This document shows, piece after piece, positions 19,849-30,197 of a stretch of DNA of 64,000 bases. The notes below the pieces were generated by a model that saw only the letters and a program-made list of their open reading frames with translations, was not told the origin of the DNA and ran no database searches. This DNA is from Rodentibacter ratti (GTDB taxonomy: Bacteria > Pseudomonadota > Gammaproteobacteria > Enterobacterales > Pasteurellaceae): positions 32,977 through 96,976 of the forward strand of contig NZ_MLAJ01000015.1 in assembly GCF_002000485.1 (NCBI RefSeq), given 5' to 3'. A program made the translations under genes and the position numbers. Position 1 is the first letter of the stretch. Each line of letters opens with the position of its first letter.

Positions 19849-21186
19849 TTAACAAGTTCCCCACAGATCATATTCATCTGATTGGGTAATGAAGACTTTA
19901 ATTACATCTCCGACTTTTACATCAGCGCCACTTATATTATCAATATAAACCAAACCGTCCACTTCCGGTGCGTCTGCTTTTGAACGTCCGATAATGCCCT
20001 CTTCATCAATTTCATCCACCAACACATCTAGGTTTTTTCCTACTTTTTGTTTCAATCGGTTGGCTGAAATTTCTTGTTGTAATTGCATAAAACGATGATA
20101 GCGTTCTTCTTTGATGTCTTCCGGCACTTGATCTGCCATCTCCGTTGCTGGCGCACCTTCTACCGGGCTAAATTTAAAACAGCCGACACGGTCAAGCTTC
20201 GCTTCTTTTAAGAAATTGAGTAATAATTCAAAATCTTCTTCCGTTTCCCCCGGAAAACCCACAATAAAGGTGGAACGCAAGGTTAAATCCGGACAAATTT
20301 CACGCCATTTTTTAATTCGCTCTAAAGTGCGGTCAATACTGCCCGGTCTTTTCATTGCTTTGAGAATTTTCGGGCTGGCGTGCTGTAAAGGAATATCTAA
20401 ATAAGGCAACAGCGTGCCGTCTGCCATCAATGGAATTAAATCGTCCACATGCGGATAGGGATAAACATAATGCAGACGCACCCAAATGCCAAGTTTCCCG
20501 AGCTGTCGGCAGAGTGTCATCAAATCATTTTTAATCGGCATTCCGTTCCAAAATGAGGTTTTCACGCCTCCTTCTTGGCGTTTTAAATCCATAGAATAGG
20601 CGGAAGTATCTTGTGATACAACCAGTAATTCTTTCACGCCGGCTTCCGCTAAACGTTTGGCTTCCTCCAATACTTGGGTGATAGAACGACTTTCCAAATC
20701 ACCACGCATGGAAGGAATAATACAGAATGTGCAACGATGATCACAGCCTTCAGAAATTTTCAAATAAGCATAATGTTTCGGAGTCAGTTTCACCCCTTGC
20801 TTTGGCACAAGGCTGATGTAAGGGTTATGGGAAGGTTTTGGCACATATTTATGCACTTGTTCCATCACCGCCTCATAACTATGAGGGCCTGTCACTTCTA
20901 ATACTTTCGGATGGACTTCACGAATGCGATCCTCTTTTGCGCCTAAGCAACCGGTTACAATTACCCGACCATTTTCTTCTAATGCTTCACCAATGGCTTC
21001 CAACGATTCTTGTACGGCACTATCAATAAAACCGCAGGTATTGACGATCACTAAATCAACATTCTCATAACTCGGTACGATATTATAGCCATCACTGCGT
21101 AATTCCGTGAGAATTCGCTCGGAATCCACTAAGTTTTTAGGACAACCCAGACTCACAAAGCCAATATTCGGGGTTGAATTTTGCAT
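19849..21186 (-). CDS. rimO: Ribosomal protein S12 methylthiotransferase
   Basis: This 445-residue radical-SAM enzyme adds a methylthio group to the conserved Asp of ribosomal protein S12. The N-terminal UPF0004 domain cysteines are visible (SLGCPKN C15, NTCGF C51, TGCLGA C80). The radical-SAM cluster is CDHRCTFC (C148, C152, C155), and a C-terminal TRAM domain follows (about 375-445). It is the first gene of a two-gene operon with the N-glycosyltransferase. That linkage is reported in A. pleuropneumoniae, where an alpha-glucosyltransferase gene follows; none follows here. Confidence 0.96.
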   Translation of the reverse strand: MQNSTPNIGFVSLGCPKNLVDSERILTELRSDGYNIVPSYENVDLVIVNTCGFIDSAVQESLEAIGEALEENGRVIVTGCLGAKEDRIREVHPKVLEVTGPHSYEAVMEQVHKYVPKPSHNPYISLVPKQGVKLTPKHYAYLKISEGCDHRCTFCIIPSMRGDLESRSITQVLEEAKRLAEAGVKELLVVSQDTSAYSMDLKRQEGGVKTSFWNGMPIKNDLMTLCRQLGKLGIWVRLHYVYPYPHVDDLIPLMADGTLLPYLDIPLQHASPKILKAMKRPGSIDRTLERIKKWREICPDLTLRSTFIVGFPGETEEDFELLLNFLKEAKLDRVGCFKFSPVEGAPATEMADQVPEDIKEERYHRFMQLQQEISANRLKQKVGKNLDVLVDEIDEEGIIGRSKADAPEVDGLVYIDNISGADVKVGDVIKVFITQSDEYDLWGTC

Positions 21187-21341
21187 AAATTTATCTCTAT
21201 TTCATTCCTATAAAATGGCGCTAATTTTACTGAATTTCTGTGTGAAAGGCGAACAAAGAAAAGTAAAAGATTGTAAAATTAACTATATTTTTATTTTTCA
21301 AATCGTTAGAATCCTATGTTTTCTGATCAAAAAATCGCAAT

Positions 21342-22061
21342 ATGGAAAATTCATCCCTTATTTTGACCGCACTTTTAAGCACCCATCAATTAACTATTCT
21401 CGGTAAAATGTTTTTGGCACTGCTTTTAGGAAGTATTATCGGTTTAGAGCGCGAGTTAAAACACAAACCGGTTGGCATTAAAACTTGCTCAATTATCGCA
21501 ATCACTACTTGTGTACTAACAATTGTTTCCATCCAAGCGGCCGAACATTATGCTCAAGTATCCGAAAACATTCGGACCGATCCCATGCGCCTTGCCGCAC
21601 AAGTTATCAGCGGTATTGGTTTCTTAGGTGCCGGCGTTATTTTACATAAAAAAAATGATGCGATTTCAGGATTAACTACCGCAGCGATTATTTGGGCTGC
21701 TGCAGCGATAGGTATCGCAACCGGCGCCGGCTTTATTTTTGATGCTTTAATCGCTACGGCAATGATTTTAATCGCGATTCGTTTTAGCCCACTGGTACAG
21801 CGTTTAATTCGTCATAAAGAGAAAAAAAAGAAAACCAAAATTATCATTCACCTCAGCTCGTCCGCTTCTATTGCCGTCATCACGAATCTACTGATTCAAA
21901 ATGATTACCGCATTGAAAATCTTTTCGTAAAAGATTTAGCCAATGGCGAGGTTCGAGTACAGATCCGATGTTTTGCTATCGATAGTGCTATGATTAAAGA
22001 CATTTACACATTATTAAAAACAGAAGATGGTGTGTTGAGTGTAGAACTGTTTGAAAACTAA
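21342..22061 (+). CDS. MgtC/SapB family membrane protein
   Basis: This 239-residue protein has an N-terminal membrane domain with the MgtC signature LLGSIIGLERELKHKPVGIKT and RTDPMRLAAQVISGIGFLGAGVI, which contains the functionally important acidic and cysteine-proximal region. A soluble ACT-like C-terminal domain follows (about 165-239). MgtC proteins affect magnesium and acid adaptation and F-ATPase activity in pathogens; the role here is inferred. The N-terminal ILTALL is encoded by a USS. There is no clear Shine-Dalgarno before the ATG. A strong hairpin terminator follows. Confidence 0.88.
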   Translation: MENSSLILTALLSTHQLTILGKMFLALLLGSIIGLERELKHKPVGIKTCSIIAITTCVLTIVSIQAAEHYAQVSENIRTDPMRLAAQVISGIGFLGAGVILHKKNDAISGLTTAAIIWAAAAIGIATGAGFIFDALIATAMILIAIRFSPLVQRLIRHKEKKKKTKIIIHLSSSASIAVITNLLIQNDYRIENLFVKDLANGEVRVQIRCFAIDSAMIKDIYTLLKTEDGVLSVELFEN

Positions 22062-22062
22062 A

Positions 22063-22090
22063 TAAAAGGGGAATTGTTATTCCCCTTTTA
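22063..22090 (+). terminator. Terminator after the MgtC-like gene
   Basis: TAAAAGGGGAA and TTCCCCTTTTA form a perfect 11-bp stem with a 6-nt loop, followed by TTATTTTT. Confidence 0.85.
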
Positions 22091-22246
22091 TTATTTTTAA
22101 ATATCGTAAAAACCATTGTTCGCTCTGTCTCTATAGTTTTTCCACTCCTTACTTTTTCTTATTTTACCTTCAATTATTTTTCACCTCTCCCCCTTATCCT
22201 TTAAGCACAGTAAAAAATCAAACATTCGTTAATTGACAAAAATTCC

Positions 22247-22284
22247 TTTACATTAAGAAATGAAAATATATGATAATCATTTTC
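22247..22284 (+). promoter_or_regulatory. Fur box over the promoter of the TonB receptor gene
   Basis: The 19-mer at 22266-22284 matches the Fur consensus GATAATGATAATCATTATC at 14 of 19 positions, with the core TGATAATCAT intact. A promoter TTTACA (22247-22252), 16 bp, TATGAT (22269-22274) overlaps it. Iron-replete Fur should therefore repress the receptor and probably the protease downstream. Confidence 0.75.
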
Positions 22285-22310
22285 ATTTTAAACAAACCTA
22301 AGGAAATACC

Positions 22311-24671
22311 ATGCATAAAAATAAAATCGCCCTTTTCATTTGTCTCACTTTGTGTGCATCCCGTGCTTTTTCCGAAGACAAAACTAAAAATCACGAGAAT
22401 ATGCTGTCAGAAATTGTAGTATACGGTGACAATAATAAATCCCTTTCCTCCACTCAAACGCTCACTTCCACAGAGATAGAAAAAACGCCCACAAGCAATA
22501 ACAACATCACCGACTATTTGCGCTCTAACCCGCATATTCGTTACGAAGATAGCGATCAGGGCGGTTTTCAAAGTGGCGAAATTAAACCGCAAAATATTTC
22601 GATTAATGGTGCGGATGCAAATCAAACCGCTTATTTTGTGGATAATGTCAATGTAAACAATGATTTAACGGTGGATAGTGAAATCTTTGACGGTGCAATG
22701 CAAGTCGTACCGGGAATTAGCCATACACAGGCCTATTTCTTTGATGCTTCTATGCTTTCCAAAGTTGAAGTACACGACAGCAATATTTCTGCCAGTTTAG
22801 GTGGTTTTATGGGTGGTGCAGTAGTTGCCAAAACGAAACAATATAGCGGTAACGATAGCGTTTCACTCAAGTATCGAACGACCAATTCTGCTTGGGCAAA
22901 AATGAACGTCGATAATTCGGCACAAAATTTATTGGACAAAATCAGACCTGATTCCAGCGGTGTCGCTGAATTTCAGCCTAAATATCGTAAGCAGACATTC
23001 AACATTGTTTTGGAAAAAGGCATAACGGATAATTTAGGTATGGTGTTAGGCTACAGTAAACGCCATTCCCGTATCCAACAAAATCGCTTAATCGGTTACG
23101 ACACCGAGGCGAAATTAAATAAACAAAATCACCTGCGTAACTCGAATAATTTATTGCTGAATTTCAATTTAGCGGCAAGTGAAAAAGATCGTGTTGAACT
23201 GGGATTCCGTTATTCCAACTACAAAGAACAGAAATATTTTGCCACCAATATTGATAGTGATGTCAGCGATTATCATCAAGCCTTCGGTGCAACATTGGCA
23301 TGGGTACACGATTTTGATTCGGGTGTTTGGACAAATACCCTTGCCTATGATCGTTTCAGAGATAAACGTAAATCGTCTTCTGCTAATGTGGAAATTGTTT
23401 CTGTTGAGGATGAAAATGGGGATTCACTTTACGATTATGAAAAAGGCGGCTATGGTAACAGCTCCCTGACACAAGATAATCTTCACTTCTCAACGGAATT
23501 TGCCGTTGAACCCTTTGATTGGGGCGCAACCAACCATTCGATTTCTGTTGGTGGAATTTATCAGGCAACCCACTATAAATTTAATCGCCCTCAGGATGTA
23601 CACCAAAAAATCATTGTTCAATCTCCGTTTTATCCATCGAAAATCACCAATATCACCTACAAAGGCAGTGCGAAAACCCGTTATCAAAACTTTGTCTTTT
23701 ATGCGGAAGATTTAATCACATGGAAAAAATTGGAATTTCGTCCGGGTGTGCGTATTGAACGGGATGATTATTTACGAAACAATAATATCGCCCCACGTTT
23801 TGTGGCACGCTATAAACCTTGGGAAGAAACCGGTTTAACATTAGGATTGAACCGTTATTACGGGCGTTCTTTCGCTTCATTAAAACTAACTAATGAAATT
23901 TTAAAAATCAATCGTGATACCAATCGTAAATATCAAGAATTCAATTCACTAAAAACGCCTTATGCCGATGAACTCAGTTTAGGCATAGAACAAGAATTCG
24001 GAAATTTAGCATTTAAACTGAATTACATTCATCGCCAGAATAAAAATCGGATTCTATTAAAACGTGATGCTAATAGAGTAAATTCCTATCATAACGGTAG
24101 CGATTTCAACGTTGATGTTTATACATTCCAAGTTAATAACATTGAACCTTGGAAATTGGGAAAAAGCTATTGGACCGGCACGTTAGGATTTGATTGGTTG
24201 AAAACAAAACGCGCCGATATAGGTCGAGATCTTGATCCGAATGAAGCCGTTTATCTTGATGGTAAATTAATGACCCGACGCGCCATGATAAATAAAGTCA
24301 ATGCCTCCACTGAAGATTGGATTGCCCGATTAGGGTTAGATATGGCAATTCCCGATTACCACATCACTTGGTCAAACAAAGTCTATATGAAAGCGCCAAT
24401 TCGCAGCTATGAAGCATTAGACGGCAATTTTGGCGATGATATTTCCCGTTATCGTTCCTATCATTACGGTCGTCATACCCAATGGGATTCCAGTATCCGT
24501 TGGCAACCGACAATAGCCGGCAATCATAGCGTTTATTTACAAGTGGATATCCTCAACGTATTAAATCAAACCCGTAAATCCAAAACCATTAAACCTATCT
24601 CAAGTAATGATGAATACGGCATTTATACGCCGGGTCGTGAATTTTGGCTAGAAGTTGGCTATAAATTTTAA
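22311..24671 (+). CDS. TonB-dependent outer-membrane receptor
   Basis: This 786-residue protein has a signal peptide (cut near residue 21), a TonB-box-like stretch EIVVYGDN, a plug domain (about 40-160, with [20 protein letters not shown]), and a long beta-barrel ending in the outer-membrane signature EVGYKF with terminal Phe. It has no CCAA-type tetranucleotide repeats of the haemoglobin receptors. A Fur box precedes it and an M16 protease gene follows 70 bp downstream. This pairing resembles FusA/FusC-type protease-associated import systems that take up host proteins for iron. The ligand cannot be read from sequence. Confidence 0.87.
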   Translation: MHKNKIALFICLTLCASRAFSEDKTKNHENMLSEIVVYGDNNKSLSSTQTLTSTEIEKTPTSNNNITDYLRSNPHIRYEDSDQGGFQSGEIKPQNISINGADANQTAYFVDNVNVNNDLTVDSEIFDGAMQVVPGISHTQAYFFDASMLSKVEVHDSNISASLGGFMGGAVVAKTKQYSGNDSVSLKYRTTNSAWAKMNVDNSAQNLLDKIRPDSSGVAEFQPKYRKQTFNIVLEKGITDNLGMVLGYSKRHSRIQQNRLIGYDTEAKLNKQNHLRNSNNLLLNFNLAASEKDRVELGFRYSNYKEQKYFATNIDSDVSDYHQAFGATLAWVHDFDSGVWTNTLAYDRFRDKRKSSSANVEIVSVEDENGDSLYDYEKGGYGNSSLTQDNLHFSTEFAVEPFDWGATNHSISVGGIYQATHYKFNRPQDVHQKIIVQSPFYPSKITNITYKGSAKTRYQNFVFYAEDLITWKKLEFRPGVRIERDDYLRNNNIAPRFVARYKPWEETGLTLGLNRYYGRSFASLKLTNEILKINRDTNRKYQEFNSLKTPYADELSLGIEQEFGNLAFKLNYIHRQNKNRILLKRDANRVNSYHNGSDFNVDVYTFQVNNIEPWKLGKSYWTGTLGFDWLKTKRADIGRDLDPNEAVYLDGKLMTRRAMINKVNASTEDWIARLGLDMAIPDYHITWSNKVYMKAPIRSYEALDGNFGDDISRYRSYHYGRHTQWDSSIRWQPTIAGNHSVYLQVDILNVLNQTRKSKTIKPISSNDEYGIYTPGREFWLEVGYKF

Positions 24672-24741
24672 ATAGATGTTTGTTCCTTCTACGCTAATAT
24701 GAATTAGCGTAGATTTTCTTTTTTACATTGAATGAAAAACG

Positions 24742-27597
24742 ATGAGAAAATTATTCACAAACTCGCTTGCTCGTTTGTTCACCCCTCACGGGGCCGTTGG
24801 CAAGGCCAACGTTAAAAAAACGCTGTTTTTTGTAACCGCACTTTTTTTACTATTTTGCACCTTTGGCTTGCTTATTGCCTGCCAAAGTGGAAGAAATTCC
24901 GATACTTTACCTTTTGATCCCGATATCAAACGGGGCAAACTGGCGAACGGATTACAATACTATATTTTAAAGAATAATGAGCCGAAAGAACGGGTATATA
25001 TTCGTTTAGTGGTGAATGCCGGTTCAATGCACGAAGATGACGATCAAAAAGGTATCGCCCATTTAGTAGAACATATGGCATTTAACGGCTCGAAAAAATA
25101 CCCTGAAAATACCATTATTAACGCATTGGAAAAATTAGGCATGAAATTTGCCCGTGATATCAATGCCTTTACGGATTTTGAAAATACCGTTTATACCCTA
25201 AATCTGGACGATAATAGTCCGCAAAAATTATCCCTTGCCTTTGATGTTGTTAATCAATGGATGAATCACCTGACCATTTTGCCGAAAGATTTGGACGGAG
25301 AACGGGGCGTAGTGGAGGAAGAATGGCGTCGCCGATTAAGCCCGATGTTGCGCCTTGGGGATAAAAAAAGTGCGGTTGAAATGCAGGGATCTCGCTATGT
25401 ACTACGCGATCCCATTGGTGATATGAATATTGTTCGCCATATTTCTCGTGATCGGGTGGCGGATTTTTATCATAAATGGTACAGACCGGATAATATGTCG
25501 CTGATCATAGTGGGAGATATTAATCCGAATGAAGTGAAAAGCTTGCTAACTCACACTTTGCAACAAGCGCAACCGAGATTACAAACACCCCTTGATAAAA
25601 TTGATTTTTCTATTCCATTGATTCAGCATTGGCGAGCGGCAAGTGTTGCCGAACAGGGGACAAACATTCCTGCGTTGGAACTCAGTTTTTTTGAGGAGGA
25701 TAAACAGCAGGAAACCCTCGCGGATTACAAACAAGATCTCATTCAACAAATTGTGACGCGCTTGGTGAATTTACGTTTACAAAAATGGGAAGAAAACCAA
25801 GGCGAATGGCTAGATTCGGCAAATTTTTACCGCTCTCATCTCGGTAAAGAAACCTTACAAACGGTTTTTTCATTGCAATTATTTGATACAAATTATGTAA
25901 AAAATATCACCGTACTTTTTTCTTTTATTGCGGAAATTAAACAATATGGTTTTACTGATGATGAGCTTAATGGAGAAATCGCAAGACTTCGCCAACTGAA
26001 TGAAAAGCAGCAAAATATCCGTTCCGGTAGTTTAAAAATTGCCGATGACTTGGTTTCCATTGCGGCAAATCATCAAATCACCTTAAACGCAAAAGATCGT
26101 TACAAATTAAACCGACGTTTCTTAAATGAAATAAGCATCAAAGATATCAATGAAACCTTTAATAATATGTTGGCTTTAAAGGCTAAATTATTGTTAGTTA
26201 CCCAACCGCTACCGGAAAAGCCGTTGCCTTTTGATGCGACGAATCTTGAACAACGTTGGAATCAAGCAATGAATACGGCTCAACATCCATGGCAAAAGGA
26301 AAAACACAAGACAAAACGACCGCACTTTTCCTCTGAAAACGGATCATTGGTGTTAGAAAAGCATTGGGATAAAGGCAATATTGATGAATATCGCCTGAGT
26401 AACGGGGCAAAATTGATTTACCATTACAGCGATAAAACACCTAATCAAGTGCATTTTCGGGCGGTAACAAGTGGCGGATTACGCTCAGTTCCGAATCAAG
26501 ATTATCATCTATTACGCACGGCGACCATTTTGGTGGACGATACCGGTGTGGGCGAACTCACCCCTGAGGATATCAATCATCTTTTTGGTCAGAACCCGCT
26601 TGTATTAGCAACCGTGATTGATGATAACAAACAAGGTTTCACCGGCGTAGCAAAATCACAGGATCTCGCTAATTTACTCACACTGTTTCGTTTAAAATTG
26701 CAATCTGCGCCAATTTCCGATAATGCTCTGCAAAAATATCGTCGGGAAACGCAAGATTATTTTAAACAAATTGATGTGGAAACAAAATTTATGCAAGCGG
26801 TTTCCCGTTTACGCCAACCTAATATCGCCACTGCATATACCCAAAATCAAGCGGAATTATTGGCATTTACCGCAGCACAGTTAAGCCAAATTTATCAAGA
26901 GAAGATCTTAGATAAAACGGATTTCACTTATTTCATTATTGGTGATATTTCACGAAGTGATGTTGAAAAATTAGCGAAACAATATTTAGCAACGGTAGAA
27001 GTAAAAACGCAATCCTGGGTTTATCAACCTATCCGTATTCATACACCGAAAAAAGCATTCTCGATGAGCGGATTAAGTGAACCACGAGCGGATGTGGAAA
27101 TTTATCTTACTGCAGAAAATCAATGGCAAGCGGAACAAAAATATGCCTTGGACATTCTTGCTGATATTGTACAAGAAAAATTACGCCTTGTTTTACGAGA
27201 AAAAGTATCAGGTATTTATTCCGTGAATAGTTGGTTTAGTCAAGAGCCGCATTTACCACAAATTGAAGGAAAAATTGAGTTCACTTGCGCCCCGAACCGG
27301 GCAGAGGAATTAATCAAATTAACCTATCAAGTTTTAGATGACATCATTGAAAATGGGGTAGATGAAACCTTGCTGCGCAAAAAACAGGCGGAACAACAGC
27401 AACAAATTAAACGTCAGTTTGACTCATTGGTCTCGGTGGCAACTTTAATTGAAGAGAGTTATTGGCAACAAGGCAATCCGCAGTCAATTTATCTCTATCA
27501 ACGTTTGGAACAAATTGCCGATAAAGCTAAGATTGAGGAACTCGCTAAAAAAGTGCTGGTTAAACCTGCTCGTTTTGAGGCGGTTTTACGGCAATAA
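24742..27597 (+). CDS. pqqL: M16 family zinc protease, PqqL/FusC-like lipoprotein
   Basis: This 951-residue two-half M16 peptidase has its inverted zinc motif in HLVEH (H107, E110, H111) and the downstream Glu in ERGVVEEEW near 190. The second half (about 530-951) is the inactive M16 domain. The N-terminus is unusual: residues 1-46 hold a hydrophobic segment ending in a lipobox LLIAC (C47), so the protein is probably a lipoprotein. Residues 13-36 are encoded by a three-hairpin repeat that also occurs as non-coding DNA at 29451-29518. With the upstream TonB receptor it suggests periplasmic cleavage of an imported protein. Confidence 0.88.
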   Translation: MRKLFTNSLARLFTPHGAVGKANVKKTLFFVTALFLLFCTFGLLIACQSGRNSDTLPFDPDIKRGKLANGLQYYILKNNEPKERVYIRLVVNAGSMHEDDDQKGIAHLVEHMAFNGSKKYPENTIINALEKLGMKFARDINAFTDFENTVYTLNLDDNSPQKLSLAFDVVNQWMNHLTILPKDLDGERGVVEEEWRRRLSPMLRLGDKKSAVEMQGSRYVLRDPIGDMNIVRHISRDRVADFYHKWYRPDNMSLIIVGDINPNEVKSLLTHTLQQAQPRLQTPLDKIDFSIPLIQHWRAASVAEQGTNIPALELSFFEEDKQQETLADYKQDLIQQIVTRLVNLRLQKWEENQGEWLDSANFYRSHLGKETLQTVFSLQLFDTNYVKNITVLFSFIAEIKQYGFTDDELNGEIARLRQLNEKQQNIRSGSLKIADDLVSIAANHQITLNAKDRYKLNRRFLNEISIKDINETFNNMLALKAKLLLVTQPLPEKPLPFDATNLEQRWNQAMNTAQHPWQKEKHKTKRPHFSSENGSLVLEKHWDKGNIDEYRLSNGAKLIYHYSDKTPNQVHFRAVTSGGLRSVPNQDYHLLRTATILVDDTGVGELTPEDINHLFGQNPLVLATVIDDNKQGFTGVAKSQDLANLLTLFRLKLQSAPISDNALQKYRRETQDYFKQIDVETKFMQAVSRLRQPNIATAYTQNQAELLAFTAAQLSQIYQEKILDKTDFTYFIIGDISRSDVEKLAKQYLATVEVKTQSWVYQPIRIHTPKKAFSMSGLSEPRADVEIYLTAENQWQAEQKYALDILADIVQEKLRLVLREKVSGIYSVNSWFSQEPHLPQIEGKIEFTCAPNRAEELIKLTYQVLDDIIENGVDETLLRKKQAEQQQQIKRQFDSLVSVATLIEESYWQQGNPQSIYLYQRLEQIADKAKIEELAKKVLVKPARFEAVLRQ
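24778..24848 (+). repeat. Three-hairpin repeat, copy 1 (inside pqqL)
   Basis: Three hairpins occur in order: CCCC-TCAC-GGGG, CGTTGGC-AAG-GCCAACG, and an A-run/T-run stem around CGCTG, followed by a USS. The reverse complement of 29451-29518 matches it through all three parts, with paired base changes in the stems. Here it is read through as the signal-sequence coding region of the protease. Confidence 0.8.
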
Positions 27598-27637
27598 AAA
27601 TGACCGCACTTTAAATCTTTCGCTTACCCATAAAAAT

Positions 27638-27677
27638 AATCCGCCCCTCAAAATAAACGATCTTGAAGGGCGGGATT
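27638..27677 (-). terminator. Probable proS terminator
   Basis: AATCCGCCCCTCAA pairs imperfectly with TTGAAGGGCGGGATT across an 11-nt loop. On the minus strand it is followed by ATTTTTATG. It lies 11 bp past the proS stop. Confidence 0.6.
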
Positions 27678-27688
27678 GATTTTGTGAA

Positions 27689-29401
27689 TTAAGCCAATTT
27701 CGCTTTCAGAAAATCGAATAATTGATCTTTGGCAATCATTTCTTTTTCACCGGTGCGGCGATTTTTATATTCGATTTCACCATTTGCTAAATTTTTCTCG
27801 CCAATGACAATCATATGTGGCACGCCGATCAGTTCCATATCTGCAAACATCACACCTGGGCGTTCTTTGCGATCGTCAAAAATCACCTCAACACCTTGTG
27901 CTTGTAATGTGCGGTAAAGTTCTTCGGCATACTGTTGTACGGCTTCGGATTTATGCATATTCATCGGCACAATCGCCACAGTGAAAGGGGCGATTTCGTC
28001 CGTTGGCCAAATAATACCTCGCTCGTCATGGTGTTGTTCAATGGCTGCCGCAACCACACGGGTTACCCCGATACCATAACAACCCATCGTCACCACCATT
28101 GGGCGACCGTCTTCGCCTTGCACAGTTGCATTCATGGCTTCGGAATATTTTTTACCCAATTGGAAAATATGGCCGACTTCAATCCCCCGTTTGATGAGTA
28201 ATGTACCTTTGCCGTCCGGGCTTGGATCGCCTTCTACCACATTACGAATATCCGCTACTTTCGGTAAGGCGACATCACGTTCCCAGTTAATATTAAAGTA
28301 GTGTTTGCCGTCAATGTTGGCTCCTGCACTAAAATCTGACATCAATGCAACCGAGCGATCAACAATCATAGGAATATTAAGATTAACCGGCCCTAATGAT
28401 CCCACACCTGCCCCAATTTTAGCTTTGATTTCCGCTTCATCGGCAAATTCAAAAGGTGATGCCACTTCCGCTAATTTTTCCGCTTTAATTTCGTTCAGCT
28501 CGTGATCTCCACGAATGATTAATGCCACTAACGGTTGATCTTCGGCTGCACCTTTAACGATCAAGGTTTTCACGGTTTTTTCAATAGGCTGATTAAATTG
28601 TTCAACTAATTCCGCAATGGTTTTGGCATTTGGCGTATCAACCAATTCCATCGCTTTTGTTGGGGCGGCACGTTCGCCTATCGCCACCGCTTCCGCTAAT
28701 TCAATATTGGCGGCATAATCGGATTCGGTGGAGAAAATCACATCATCTTCACCACTGTTTGCCAATACTTGGAATTCGTGTGAAGCACTCCCGCCAATCG
28801 AGCCGGTATCGGCCTGTACAGCACGGAAATCTAATCCTAAGCGATTAAAAATATTGCTATAGGTTTGATACATCACCTCATAGGTCTGTTGCAAACTTTC
28901 TTTATCCGTATGGAAAGAATAGGCATCTTTCATAATAAATTCACGACTGCGCATCACCCCGAAACGAGGGCGTACTTCATCACGGAATTTGGTTTGAATG
29001 TGATAAAGATTCATTGGTAGCTGGCGGTAAGAGGTAATTTCACGACGCATTAAATCCGTAACGGCTTCTTCGTTCGTCGGGCCAATGACAAAACCACGTT
29101 CACCACGGTCGGTAAAACGCAATAATTCAGGGCCGTATTGTTCCCAACGGCCGGATTCTTGCCAAAGCTCTGCCGGTTGCACCACCGGCATTTTTATTTC
29201 AAGCGCACCGCTTTTATCCATTTCTTCACGGATAATTTTTTCTACTTTGCGTAATACCCGCCAGCCTGTCGGCATCCAGTTATAAAGCCCGGCTGCCAGA
29301 GGGCGAATCATCCCTGCCCGTAACATCAGTTGATGGCTGACAATCGCTGCTTCCGCCGGCGTTTCTTTTAATGTGGAAAATAAATATTGACTTGTACGCA
29401 T
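27689..29401 (-). CDS. proS: Prolyl-tRNA synthetase
   Basis: This 570-residue class II synthetase of the bacterial type carries an inserted editing domain (about 225-385). Motif 2 lies around [21 protein letters not shown] and motif 3 in [16 protein letters not shown]. The N-terminal [18 protein letters not shown] is the usual start, so I chose the ATG at 29401 rather than the longer frame. It charges tRNA-Pro and edits misacylated Ala. An extended -10 promoter and a copy of the three-hairpin repeat lie upstream. Confidence 0.97.
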   Translation of the reverse strand: MRTSQYLFSTLKETPAEAAIVSHQLMLRAGMIRPLAAGLYNWMPTGWRVLRKVEKIIREEMDKSGALEIKMPVVQPAELWQESGRWEQYGPELLRFTDRGERGFVIGPTNEEAVTDLMRREITSYRQLPMNLYHIQTKFRDEVRPRFGVMRSREFIMKDAYSFHTDKESLQQTYEVMYQTYSNIFNRLGLDFRAVQADTGSIGGSASHEFQVLANSGEDDVIFSTESDYAANIELAEAVAIGERAAPTKAMELVDTPNAKTIAELVEQFNQPIEKTVKTLIVKGAAEDQPLVALIIRGDHELNEIKAEKLAEVASPFEFADEAEIKAKIGAGVGSLGPVNLNIPMIVDRSVALMSDFSAGANIDGKHYFNINWERDVALPKVADIRNVVEGDPSPDGKGTLLIKRGIEVGHIFQLGKKYSEAMNATVQGEDGRPMVVTMGCYGIGVTRVVAAAIEQHHDERGIIWPTDEIAPFTVAIVPMNMHKSEAVQQYAEELYRTLQAQGVEVIFDDRKERPGVMFADMELIGVPHMIVIGEKNLANGEIEYKNRRTGEKEMIAKDQLFDFLKAKLA

Positions 29402-29442
29402 TGGGTTAACCTTAAATTTATTAAATTGAAAAAATTGGTGGG

Positions 29443-29451
29443 AGTATAGCA
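29443..29451 (-). promoter_or_regulatory. Extended -10 element (TGCTATACT) for proS
   Basis: The minus strand reads TGCTATACT about 42 bp before the proS ATG. The same nonamer precedes plsC and potD. The base at its upstream edge is also the first base of the repeat copy at 29451-29518. Confidence 0.5.
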
Positions 29452-29518
29452 AAAAGTGCGGTCACAAAAAACGACGTTTTTTGAACGTTGGCTTTACCAA
29501 CGGCTCCGAAGGAGTGAA
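29451..29518 (-). repeat. Three-hairpin repeat, copy 2 (upstream of proS)
   Basis: Read on the minus strand it has CTCC-TTCG-GAG, then CGTTGG-TAAAG-CCAACG, then CAAAAAACG-T-CGTTTTTTG, then a USS. Order, spacing and flanks match the copy inside pqqL, and stem differences are compensated on the partner strand. A 16-bp palindrome, AATCACTTTAGTGATT (29521-29536), sits just outside it. Confidence 0.8.
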
Positions 29519-29569
29519 TAAATCACTTTAGTGATTTATAAATATTTTTAACCGTACTTTTAAACAAGA

Positions 29570-30133
29570 TTAGTAATTTGGATTCAATTTTATTTCACCA
29601 TTTTTTATTTTTTCTTGTACTGTTTCAGCTTTCATACAAAATGGAAAGTAACGTTTCCCACCTAATTCCTGTTCTTGTAGAACGATATCTTTTTCCTTTT
29701 TAATGATTTTGAATGTCATCGTTCCTACATTACGTTCAAAACTATTAGCAAAAACCTGTTCAATTTCGCGAAGTTTTTTATCTTTCTTTAATTTCCGCAC
29801 TGTCTCTTTACTATGTGCGGAACTGCTTTCCATATGAGCTGGAATCATCGTCAATTCATTATTTTTATATTCCCATTTCCCAAAAGATTCTTGATGATAA
29901 ACAAAAAGAGGATTTTCTATAATCGGCAAAGCAATTACGCCTTTTGAGGAATATACCCCATCTTTGTCAAACTGAAGATAATCGTTTGTGCGAACACCCA
30001 CATCGTAGTAATCGTAATAGTTAGTCACACAAACCCAATTTCCCATCATTGGATTTTCTTCCGATTGTTTTAACCCCTGAGTACATCCTGCAAGAGTCAA
30101 AGTACTTAATATTGCAATCACATATTTTTTCAT
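29570..30133 (-). CDS. Lipoprotein of unknown function
   Basis: This 187-residue protein has a lipoprotein signal peptide, MKKYVIAILSTLTLAGC (lipobox LAGC, C17). The mature part has a lipocalin-like start (NPMMGNWVCV) and alternating strands (DYLQFDKDGVYSS, FGKWEYKNNELTMIP). I do not recognise a named family. It lies downstream of potD on the same strand, separated by a USS inverted pair, so co-transcription is doubtful. Confidence 0.75.
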   Translation of the reverse strand: MKKYVIAILSTLTLAGCTQGLKQSEENPMMGNWVCVTNYYDYYDVGVRTNDYLQFDKDGVYSSKGVIALPIIENPLFVYHQESFGKWEYKNNELTMIPAHMESSSAHSKETVRKLKKDKKLREIEQVFANSFERNVGTMTFKIIKKEKDIVLQEQELGGKRYFPFCMKAETVQEKIKNGEIKLNPNY

Positions 30134-30156
30134 AGATTATCCTTTTTATGATATTC

Positions 30157-30184
30157 AAAGTGCGGTCATTTTTAACCGCACTTT
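30157..30184 (-). terminator. USS inverted pair after potD
   Basis: AAAGTGCGGT (30157-30166) and ACCGCACTTT (30175-30184) form a 10-bp stem with an 8-nt loop between the potD stop and the lipoprotein start. The T run on the minus strand is short, so termination may be partial. Confidence 0.5.
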
Positions 30185-30197
30185 TTGAAATAAAAAA

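Noticed and set aside
22311..24671. Haemoglobin/haptoglobin receptor with phase-variable CCAA repeats
   Set aside because: No tetranucleotide repeats occur at the start of the gene, and the neighbouring M16 protease fits a different system.
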